In this document: positions 31,614-41,038 of the stretch, one piece after another
Layout: every line of letters starts with the position of its first letter
Numbering within the stretch: the first letter of the stretch is position 1
Assembly (NCBI GenBank): GCA_964035575.1
Contig: OZ037851.1
Coordinates: 1,116,001-1,180,000 of the forward strand
Length of the DNA: 64,000 bases
Direction of reading: 5' to 3'
Origin: Rhynchopus sp. YZ270_cl-10
Lineage: Eukaryota; Euglenozoa; Diplonemea; Diplonemida; Diplonemidae
Notes under the pieces: model-generated
What the model saw: the letters and a program-made list of their open reading frames with translations, nothing else
Database searches by the model: none
Told to the model about the DNA's origin: nothing
Translations under genes and position numbers: made by a program

Positions 31614-33000
31614 ACGCCTTCCCAAGGAGGACCCTCTGTCACGTCCTTCCATGCTACCTCAGGGAGATGATGGCGTTCTCTTGCATCCGACCGTTAACCA
31701 CTATCGGTCTCCTAGGCTAAAAGCCTTTGGTCTATACACAAGAAAGCACTGTTATATGGCACCAAAAGAAGGATTTCGTGACCTTTTCCCAGAGGAATGC
31801 TAGGTCCTGGACACGGGGATGAACGTTACCGAGCCACTGTGTAAAACAGATGTTTACGTACTGAAGGGAGGCGCCATAAAAGCAATGCCTTTCCGCGTAT
31901 TTGGTGTTAATGGGGGTTATGGACACCATCGTATCGAGAAGGAGTGCCTTATAGGGAGAATGGTGTTAGGCTGCCATTAGATTGACTTCGTCAAAAACAG
32001 TATTTTGTCGTGTACGTTGAGCGCGAATATGCCACAAGAAAAAGTCACCGGGGGGTTTTGGGTGTTACAAGCAGAAGCTTATCCTTTGTCATGACGTTTT
32101 TTTTTTTTTTTTTTTTTTGCTTTTGTTTTTGTTTTGTAATTATTTTCCTCAAACGGTTCTGGTTGCTTTTGCGCACACCCATTTCCCTCTTCCCATTTCT
32201 GAAGACAGTGAGGGTTGGGAATGCAAATCGAAGTCAGTACTCCGATTGGGGATTTTTTTTTTGGCAATTTGGGCGACTTATTTTGGACTCCAAACATATT
32301 TGGAGTATTTGTGCATCGTAACATCCTCCGCTGTTTTCTAATTTATTTGTGCTTTCATCCGGATGGCTGGCATCGTGCGTGGGTCAGTCGGAGGTGCCTG
32401 CAGTTTATTTTCTATTTCGGAGACCAAAACAGAGGTCTCAGAATCATCCATTATTTAGCTCAAACGGTGTTTTTGTCCAGCCTCTTCTGAGGGGATATAT
32501 GCACCTTAAAATGCAGTGTCTACACTCAAAATCCTGGTGAGGCATTTTTGCACTCAAAAAAAATTTTTTTTAACTTCTTCGCTTGAAAGAAAATACGAAA
32601 AAAAAAAAGCGGAACCCCCTGAGCTCAAAAAAGTCTCAATATTTGGCCCCAGGTCGTGGGTTGAGGGCATATCCTTCGATAACCAGCCTGGGGGGGAAGG
32701 GGAGGTTTCCGACGGAAAGGTAGGGAGGTCCCAATCTTAATCATTTGTAATACTGATTTTTTTTTTTCTTCGATTCGGGCCAAAAGGCCATTTTCTTGGG
32801 GACTGTTTGTGCTTCAAAATATTTTTTTTTTTAGAGGCGGTGACGGTATCGACACGCGGCAAAACGCGTATGGAAGCAACTCCAGTGGTGCGACCCGTTG
32901 AACGCCTTCCGTCTGAGGCATCTGCTATGAGGTGGCGTTCTGTACTGCCACCCTGCAGGGCTCACACGCTCTCTGGTTCATTGCTTTGCTAAAAGATGCC

Positions 33001-33055
33001 TGCGTCCGCCGATGAACGGCGAGGCGTTATCACTTTTAACCTTTCTTTTTTGTAT
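33001..33055 (+). repeat. type C hairpin
   Basis: GCGTCCGCCG, loop ATGAA, CGGCGAGGCG, then TTATCACTTTTAACCTTTC and T-runs. CGCCG/CGGCG is a perfect inner stem. Confidence 0.65.
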
Positions 33056-33160
33056 TGTTCTTTGCTTTTTTTTTTTTGCGTTCATCGAAACGAGAAAGAA
33101 GGTATATGACACATCCGTTATCTTTCCCCGAGTGATATCAGGTTGCAGCTGTCAAGCCTT

Positions 33161-33187
33161 TTGATGTGTGTGAGGCACATTCATCTT
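33161..33187 (+). repeat. type A hairpin with short loop
   Basis: GATGTGTGTGAGGCACATTC followed by ATCTT; the ACGA part of the loop is missing. The two arms still pair. Confidence 0.55.
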
Positions 33188-33248
33188 TATTTTGTTTTAT
33201 TTAGATTTTACTCTGTTTACCTCCCCCTGCTTTACCTCCGCCCGAATA

Positions 33249-33282
33249 AGGTGACTAATAATGAGAGGCTTAGGTTCATCTT
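33249..33282 (+). repeat. type B hairpin
   Basis: AGGTGACTAATA, ATGAGAG, GCTTAGGTTCATCTT. The inner stem is partly broken, the 3' arm is perfect. It sits 61 nt after the type A copy. Confidence 0.6.
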
Positions 33283-33989
33283 ATCAACTTTTCTTTGAAT
33301 TAGCTATCCTGCGATGGATCTATCTTGTTCACATGGCAACAAAAAAAAAGAATTCCTGCGTACCCGCCTGGGTTGGGAGTTATTTTGAAGCAATTGTCAA
33401 GGAAAATTATTGTTAAAAAAAAGCGTCCATAAATTCATTCCGCCGTCCATATCAGAATAAAAAGAAACCGAAGAAAAATAATACAAACGTCGATCACCCT
33501 TAGGGTGTGTCCACTATTAAAAATAAGGTCAAACTGAGACTTCAATATATCCCTCCCTCTTTTTATGGTCTTTTCTCTGCCGGGCTCCATCAGGGTGTGC
33601 TAATGGTTCTTTGTCAACAATCCCCATTGATCTGACCGATGAGAGGAAAAGCGGGTGGAGGGTACAGCTGCAAACCACAAAACGGATGTAGGGAAATCAT
33701 GGTTATGGTCCACCTCAGATGTTGTGATCACCAAGGTGCGCTGTTGCAAAGGGTTGTCTCAGGGATGTGGTGGGAGGGGTATGTGAGACACCAGATAGCG
33801 CCAAATGGGTATTCCATTGTGGATTGCCTTGGTTGCATGTTTGGTTGTAGGTGGCAGCATGGGAGTCACGCAAACGGTTCTTTTGGTGGTATTTTATGTG
33901 TGATTTTGGGTTTATTGCGTCTCATCGAAGGCATCTAATGCTTCTGATGAATGTTTCGCTAATAAGCCTACACATGTACCGCGGAGGGG

Positions 33990-34024
33990 AGGTGAGGTGA
34001 GGTGAGGTGAGGTGAGGTGAGGTG
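33990..34024. repeat. 5-bp tandem repeat (GGTGA)n
   Basis: Six to seven perfect GGTGA units. Confidence 0.85.
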
Positions 34025-34083
34025 CAGTTGCAGTGTTTCAGAGAGTGGTCTGGTATTGTCAGGAGGGGATGATATTGGCTGTG

Positions 34084-34266
34084 GTGCATGGGGTGCATGG
34101 GGTGCATGGGGTGCATGGGGTGCATGGGGTGCATGGGGTGCATGGGGTGCATGGGGTGCATGGGGTGCATGGGGTGCATGGGGTGCATGGGGTGCATGGG
34201 GTGCATGGGGTGCATGGGGTGCATGGGGTGCATGGGGTGCATGGGGTGCATGGGGTGCATGGGGTG
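34084..34266. repeat. 9-bp tandem repeat (GGGTGCATG)n
   Basis: About 20 nearly perfect units. It gives open frames on both strands (repeating M-G-C, G-A-W or M-H-P tripeptides), all artefacts of the unit length. Confidence 0.92.
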
Positions 34267-34506
34267 GGAAGGGGTACCGCTCGGGTTGGGGTCTAGGGTT
34301 AGTACTTCTTTGTTCAGATGTGCACGTTCGTCTTTGAAGTTATCTCTTGTTCTGGGTTTCCTAAAGGGGAGAGCTTGCAGGGTTCGGGTTGCTTTGTACG
34401 TAGAAGCTTCGCGCCCTTCATTCCTTTCCCCTTGAACCCCCTTCCTCCTTCTCCCGTGCACGCTGTTGTAGGTCCGGGTGAAACTGCTGTGCATGTTGTT
34501 GTGGTC

Positions 34507-34872
34507 TTGTGGAGTAGCGAGTAGCGAGTAGCGAGTAGCGAGTAGCGAGTAGCGAGTAGCGAGTAGCGAGTAGCGAGTAGCGAGTAGCGAGTAGCGAGTA
34601 GCGAGTAGCGAGTAGCGAGTAGCGAGTAGCGAGTAGCGAGTAGCGAGTAGCGAGTAGCGAGTAGCGAGTAGCGAGTAGCGAGTAGCGAGTAGCGAGTAGC
34701 GAGTAGCGAGTAGCGAGTAGCGAGTAGCGAGTAGCGAGTAGCGAGTAGCGAGTAGCGAGTAGCGAGTAGCGAGTAGCGAGTAGCGAGTAGCGAGTAGCGA
34801 GTAGCGAGTAGCGAGTAGCGAGTAGCGAGTAGCGAGTAGCGAGTAGCGAGTAGCGAGTAGCGAGTAGCGAGT
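34507..34872. repeat. 7-bp tandem repeat (AGTAGCG)n
   Basis: About 52 perfect units. On the - strand no frame contains a stop, so long meaningless frames (repeating LATRYSL) cross it. It lies 240 bp from the 9-bp array. Confidence 0.93.
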
Positions 34873-35663
34873 CCTATGCACCTGTTGGGATGCACACGAG
34901 GCACGTTTTTTTGGAGAACTCAGGCAGTGAGGGGTGGGGAGGGTCTTCTGCTCTCCGGATGAACCAAGCAACGTACGGAGCACCCTCCCGGGTCAGACCA
35001 TGTTTGTATATTCTCCTCACGCCTGCTGATTTGGATGTGAGTGCTGACATGCCTAGGCACGCCTTGCAGCCTATCCCACTGCCATTTATGTGTGGCGCCT
35101 TTTGACCTGGTGCTGTTTAAGTAGGTGCAGATGTTACTAGCTAGGCTGCTTCTGGAGTCTACGACTGAGTCTGGGTCTGAGTCAGCGACCTCGTGATTGC
35201 TCCTCTTCCGATTGTCGAGTTGTCAATGTAATGGTGCCATCTGCGGCGATCTCCATCCGAAATGTTTCCATCGGGAGGGATGCCAGTTGGGTTGTACCGT
35301 ATGTTGAGTGTTTCGAAGCTATCTTCGAGGAGGGTTACGGGTGGTACGGCTTCCATTAACGATGAATGGGGCGGCTTTGTTTCCCTTTCTGGTTTGGCAA
35401 TGTCGATGCTTTTCGAGGCGTTTACGCTCTCAAGTTTGTTTTCCCCCCTCCGGACAACCCCCACAGTCCCACAGCACTTCGCTAGCTAAAGAGCTGCACC
35501 TGACAGTTTGATCTCAGAGGTGTTATCAATTCACTTTTTTAGCCGCTTTTGCACACAACAGCATTAATATACACGCATAGATACACGAAAAAAAATATTG
35601 AAGGGATAAAATACGCAAGAAAAGCGACCCGCGAAAGAAATAGATTGTTCAGACTTAGATAAG
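34873..35663. other. spacer upstream of cyclin B copy 2
   Basis: No supported gene. A 101-codon - strand frame at 35159-35464 has a protein-like, non-repetitive sequence but no recognisable domain; I leave it uncalled. Confidence 0.4.
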
Positions 35664-37252
35664 ATGTCGGCACCAGGCAGATCCGCACTGAGTGACATCA
35701 CGTCGTACAACTCGTTCTCGTCGAACATCGCACACCCCACAGGGTTGAAGCCCCCGTCGCGTCATGTGGCGCCTGCGTGGCAGGACTTCACTGCACAGGA
35801 TTTTGTCGATGAAGTGATGGACAACCTGCGTGACGACGAGGAGATCGGCCAAGTGGCGCACAACCACCTCCTCCTGTGCCAGGTGGAGGTGACCGACAAG
35901 ATGCGTGCGATTCTAGTGGATTGGCTGGTGGACGTGCACTTGAAGTACAAGTGCCGCCCTGAGACCATCTACCTTGCAGTGAACCTGCTTGACCGCTACC
36001 TGCAGTCGAAGGTGTGTACAATCCCAACCCAGTCGTTTTCTTCGCTTTTCTGAAATGTATATCTTGTTGTGTCTGAAGATATGTGTCTGCAAGGTTCGTT
36101 CATCTTCCACGCTTTGTTTTGAGGATGAAGCCTCGTTTACTTTCACCCTTTTTTATGATGTGCACATGAGGTCATTCATCTTCATATTATCTTGTACCTC
36201 TTTCCCCTCTCTGATACCTCTTTCCCACAGCCTGTTGAGAAGAAGAAGCTGCAGCTCATCGGATGCGTTTCCATGATGCTTGCATGCAAGTACGAGGAGA
36301 TCATGCCGCCGGAGGTGCGCGACTTCGTCCACATCTCTGCCAACACATACACACGCGTCGAGATGCTTGCGGTATGTTGCCTTTTCTCTTCCCTGATCGT
36401 CATTTGCTATGTGACGTTACTTCAGCCACTGCTTCACTGATTCGCACCTTTCTGCTTTCCCTTTTTCTCAATATGAACGGCCATCATACCTAGATCCATT
36501 ACCAATCATCCGTAACCAACCTTACTCACACCGCAACAGATGGAGAAGAGCATGCTGGTGGAGCTTGACTACAACCTCACGGTGCCGACGATGTGGCAGT
36601 TCCTCACGTCCCTCATTGGGGGCGAGCGTATGGACACCATGCGCCACGGGGCAGAGTACCTTGCGGAGCAGACCCTCATGTGTGCGAAGGTGGCGGGCTT
36701 CCGTCCCTCCATGCAGGCGGCCGCATGCGTGTACCTGTCGAGGCGCGTCCTCGGTGCGCAGTTCGTGTGGACGGACGAGCTTGCACAGCTGTCCTCCTAC
36801 GGCGAGAACGACCTTGTTGACGTTGTGCACGTGCTCGATGACTACATGAAGAAGGTATGTGCACAAGCATTGCACGGAAGCGCAGTCAAATTGTTGTTTA
36901 TCATGAGACAATATTGTTGGTTGTCGAAAAGGAATCCGAAGTATTCGGACACTATTCGTCTTTTCTTTCTTATTAGGTAGGTTCGTCTTACCACGTTACT
37001 CTTTTTATCAAATGCGACAGAGCAACACAATGGCTCGGGTTTGGTGTACACGATGAATAGTCAGAACCACGTTGTGGTGGGCGTTTTGTCGTGACAATAA
37101 CAATAACATGGGGGGGGGGGGGGGGGGGAAATAACTCCACTCAACTGCAGGTGCCGCGTTTGAAAATATCTGCCGTCCGCAAGAAGTACAGCCACTCGCG
37201 TTACAGCAACATCTCACAGACGTTCGACGCTTACTCGGAGGGGAGAATCTAA
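35664..37252 (+). CDS. B-type mitotic cyclin, copy 2 (4 exons)
   Basis: Exons 35664-36011, 36231-36371, 36540-36854 and 37151-37252; phase 0 introns of 219, 168 and 296 nt; 301 residues. Same architecture as copy 1: RSALSDIT destruction box, [17 protein letters not shown] cyclin-box start, [17 protein letters not shown] in exon 2. Exon 1 carries a six-codon insertion (around [12 protein letters not shown]). Exons 1 and 2 and introns 1 and 2 are almost identical in DNA to copy 1. Exon 3 diverges after LTVPT ([19 protein letters not shown] against [19 protein letters not shown]) and again near its end, so the second cyclin fold, which influences substrate and inhibitor choice, differs. The terminal exon ends SEGRI. 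A G-run of about 18 lies 25 nt before the last acceptor. Confidence 0.92.
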
Positions 37253-38319
37253 AAAAAATTAAAAGAAACAAGAAAAAAAAAAACGACTAAAAAAATCCTT
37301 GGTATATCCTGCCTTGATAGTGTTACAACCATACGCCCCACGCTCCCTTCGCGAGACGTGCCGGTCTGTAAAGCCTACTAGTCTTTTAACAGGTGATTCT
37401 AATGTACAGAGCCCCTCTTTTTGACACTGATGAATCGCTTTTTGAAAGGGGTTCTTATTTTTTTTGTCAAACAAACAAAAATAGAGGCGTGTTTTAGCTT
37501 TCTTAGATATATTGTTGTTTTTTTTTTTTTTTTAGAGTCTTCCCTTCCCCATCCTGCCGTGTAGATGCAACCTGATGTCATGTTTGGTGTTCTAAGGAAG
37601 GGAGTACAATTTGGATATGCACGAGATGAGCGACTGTGCTAAAAAAGGAAATTTGTTGGTTTGGGGTACTTTTTTTTTTTTTAAACCTTCCCCTCAGGGT
37701 GGGTACCTAGGCGATTGTTGATGCAAGGAGGGGAAAAAATTACCCTGCGTGGAGATCACACGAAAAAAAGTGAGGTGTCTACATGTCGTCAATTTATCAA
37801 TTTATCAAAAAAAAAAAGCAAAAAAAAAAGCAAACCAACAACGTCAGAACACCATATGTGTGGTCATGCCTCCCTTCCCCTGTTTCCATCACCCTATTCA
37901 CCCACTCCACTAATCCCTTTAACATTTGAAAGCCCTGTGCTGATCTGGTGTGTAATTCGCCTTCGCTTTGTTCTCACCCTTTTTTTGTTGAATATTGTAA
38001 TTCCTGCATTGATGTTTTTCAAGGATTTTGAGCCTTGCGGAGAAGTGCCCAATGTTTTCCCAGCCTTGCTGAATGGCCCCTATTGGTGTGCTTGGTTATT
38101 TGTGATAGACGCAGATATTTCTGTGTTTGAACACAAGAAGGAGGCAAAAAAAAAAAGGGGGAAAACTCAAAAAAGAAAAATACAGAGACGAAACTATAGG
38201 GGGGTAGTTTTTCCCTTATTATACCCCACAAATGGTCTGCGAAAATATTTCTGTATTTAATGTGCTCTCTCTCTGGGAGGGGTTTTTGATAACTCGCGGA
38301 GAGAAGCGGGGGTGCCCTG

Positions 38320-38350
38320 CAGGTGTGTGCACGAGAAACATTTCATCATG
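38320..38350 (+). repeat. type A hairpin
   Basis: AGGTGTGTGC, loop ACGAGAA, ACATTTCATC. Loop nearly intact, one arm altered. Confidence 0.5.
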
Positions 38351-39208
38351 ATTAAGTTTTTCTCTCCCTTTTTTCTGCATTTTTTCCCCCCGCTTTTTCC
38401 ATAAAACACTGTACGGATTGTCTTCGTCCAGGTTTTGGTTGGCGGATTGTGCAGGGGGGTGGGAGGAAACTGGTTAAAAGGGGAGAACAAATGCAAAAAA
38501 AAAAAAAAGGTACAACCACACTATTTCAGGGAAACCCTTCCCCCCTCGATAGATATCCCATCACTCCCAAAAAAAAAAAAATAATAATAATAATATCCCC
38601 CCTCCCTCCAACACCACCTTGTGACTAAAAAAGAACGCGAAAAAACAAAAAACAAAAAAAAAAAAAAAACAAAAAAAAACAATCAAAAAAAAATCAACCA
38701 ACCCAACCCAATCCTTTTCAAAACTTTGCGAATTACAAGGAGATAGACTGAAGGAAGTACATTTTGTTTTCGCGGAGGTTTATACTATAAGCTTAGCTAC
38801 CTTCGTCTTTTTATTTTAAATGAACTTATTTGGTGTGATTCAGGGGGTACGGACAACCCACGGGGGAACCACGGAGAACTGTTTCGGGCAAAATTAAGAT
38901 TTGCGGAGCACCTTCGGGGGAACCACGGAGAATCCGTTTGGTGATCACACCATAAATTGTTTTTTTTTTTAAATGTTCAAACTTCAGGTCTGTACAGCCT
39001 TGTAGAAGGGGGATGCCGCACATCGTTTCCTTGGATGTCTTCTGAGGACAGTGTATTGATCACAGGGGGGTCGATTTTTTATTAATGTAGTTAAGTGCGT
39101 GCTCTCAATGTTGTGGACCCTACGTAGAAGAAAAAAATGTGGCTTGATGCCTCGTGGAAGTAGTGCGCCATCAAGAAAAGTTATTTTAGAGAGCATTTGA
39201 ATGTGATC

Positions 39209-39243
39209 AAGGTGACTAAGCACGAGGCTTAGGGTCATCTTAT
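39209..39243 (+). repeat. type B hairpin
   Basis: AGGTGACTAAGC, loop ACGAG, GCTTAGGGTCATCTT. The inner stem CTAAGC/GCTTAG is perfect; the loop is two bases shorter than usual. Confidence 0.7.
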
Positions 39244-39508
39244 CAATTTTTCTCTTTAAATACGTGCATTTAATGGAAAGAAACTGCCGGTCTTGAGCTT
39301 GCCAGTCTGTCACTCTGTTAGGTCTTACGTTTTATTGTGCTCTTTTTAGTAATTTTGCATTGGGGATGCGTTTTTTTTTCTTCTTCTTTTTCTTTTTTCT
39401 CACGACCTCCGAAAGAAGCCCGTCCTCCCCCCATTCATTCCTTGGTGCGTATTGGGGTGGCATAGTATCTAAGTTTGTACTGGGTACTGGGTGAGCTCTT
39501 TGTTTTTA

Positions 39509-39542
39509 AGGTGACTAAACACGAGAGGCTTAGGTTCATCTT
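39509..39542 (+). repeat. type B hairpin
   Basis: AGGTGACTAAAC, loop ACGAGAG, GCTTAGGTTCATCTT. One A-C mismatch in the inner stem, outer stem AGGTGA/TCATCT intact with a G-T pair. Confidence 0.7.
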
Positions 39543-39625
39543 CAAAACATTTTTTCTTTTTCATTCATTTCCCCCACAACATCCAATCCCCCATCTAGAA
39601 TTCATTTTATTTTATTTTTTTTATT

Positions 39626-40888
39626 TGGTGTGGCGCGTTACCCTACTTTTCAAGTACATACACACTACATAAGAACTACACAAAAATGACTTTTTTTTGG
39701 GGGTGTTTAAGGGAAAAAATATTTTTTAGAAGTGACCTTTTTTTGGGGGGTCCGGGGGGGGGGGCCGGAAAATTTTTTCACCAATTTTTGCCTACAAAAA
39801 ATCGGGAAATTTTTTTTTTGTTTTCGGTTCTTCCGAGTCTGTGCGTGCTGTGATGGGGTCACTTTGCGCTGAGAAATGAGTACTTTTGACCTAAAATGCA
39901 TGTGTCAGTTTTATACAGGCCATTTTCAGGTTTTGTGTGCAAAATATGGTCAGTACTTGACTTTGAAGGAAAAATGCAAAGTGAACGTGGGAGCAGTTAG
40001 CATAGCTGCGAACTTTGCTGCATGTTGTGACCCACCATTTGACGGACGGAGCTCGTAGAACCCAATGAGGAGTGAGAAAGAAGGACATGGTCAAATAAAA
40101 AAGTAGCGTACCGTGCGCCTGCGGCGCAAGCTTGCATTCCACCCTCCCCATGACATAGCTTGGCTGTAAAACAAAGTGCATTTTTAAGCGCAATTTTTTG
40201 AAATGTTGCGTACCGTGGCTTCGCCAGAACGCAGTTTTCTCGAAGTCTTCTTGCTCTTGAACATTGCAAGTCGGAAAATGGGATACTCTCGCACGGGTTT
40301 TGGAGGCTGCGGTCGTTGCACTCCCGTCTTCCGTTGTTGTTGAACGAGGATTCTCTCTCCTGGACCACATCTACGCAAAGAGACGCCACCGCCTTTCTCA
40401 CAGCACTATTGAGAAGCTGATGATTCTTCATGAACAGGCACCCGAGTTTAATACCGAAGAGATGGGGAATATTCTTGAACACGCTGTTGTCCTGTTTCTC
40501 AGCGACAAGCGTCACAGGTTCAAGAGAAAACGGAGGGCGGAGGAGTTGGAAGACTTCGCTTCCCCCGTATTTGTTTCCGGAATTGAGCTTATGAGGACCT
40601 TTTTCGCGCGCAGCGCGTATGTTCGAAACGTATCGTGGGCAAAAAAAAATCATGATTTTCACCACCAGCCATGGACCAAGGTCGAAAAATGTCTGATTCC
40701 TGTGTAGAAAAACCCGTAAAAAAAACCGGAATTCCAAGCCCGAAAGTGCGATTTTTGTAGCTGTTTAGCGTCAGGCCTGCTCTAACACAAAGGGTGGGAA
40801 AAATTTTTTTACCCTCCCTTTTTACAATACATAAGCACTACATAAGAACTACACAAATATGACTTTTTTTTTGGGGCGTGCCACACCA
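39626..40888 (+). mobile_element. decayed hAT-family DNA transposon
   Basis: Ends TGGTGTGGCGCG and CGTGCCACACCA form a 12-bp inverted repeat with one mismatch. Inside lies the + frame 40264-40707: ALPSSVVVERGFSLLDHIYA followed by KRRHRLSHSTIEKLMIL is the C-terminal dimerisation domain of hAT transposases (family pattern P.SS...ER.FS......RR..L....E.L..L). The catalytic RNase H-like part is not readable, so the copy is dead; the whole span is only 1.26 kb. A 45-60-bp stretch with CACTACATAAGAACTACACA is present as a direct repeat just inside both ends (39655-39705 and 40825-40880). Part of the interior (39840-39900) matches 19925-19985. Confidence 0.72.
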
Positions 40889-41038
40889 TTATTGGGAAAA
40901 AAAAAAGCAAAACAAAACAAAAAACAGAGGAAAAACAAAAACTGGTCTTTTGTTGGGTCTTCATATTTTTAAAAAAAAACCCTTCTTCTAAAACAGCTCT
41001 TTGTTTTCACACACAACACACCACAACACAACACAACA

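Larger units (their letters stand above)
31614..33989. other. intergenic region with hairpin cluster
   Basis: No gene recognised. A T19 run at about 32098-32118. It contains the ordered hairpin set C-A-B (33001-33282) and a weak relative of dispersed repeat E near 33670-33765. The frame 31357-31803 overlaps the cyclin-like gene out of phase and has no motif. Confidence 0.5.
37253..39625. other. intergenic region, no gene recognised
   Basis: Long A and T homopolymers (A-rich near 38640-38700). Two type B hairpins and one A-like hairpin. The frame 37715-38260 has a K/S-rich, low-complexity product without a recognisable domain. Confidence 0.5.

Noticed and set aside
34084-34872. CRISPR array
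   Set aside because: Units are directly adjacent without spacers and the DNA is eukaryotic.
33922-34983. 353-codon - frame and overlapping frames over the 9-bp and 7-bp arrays
   Set aside because: Products are pure repeats (LATRYSL, MHP); artefacts of tandem DNA.
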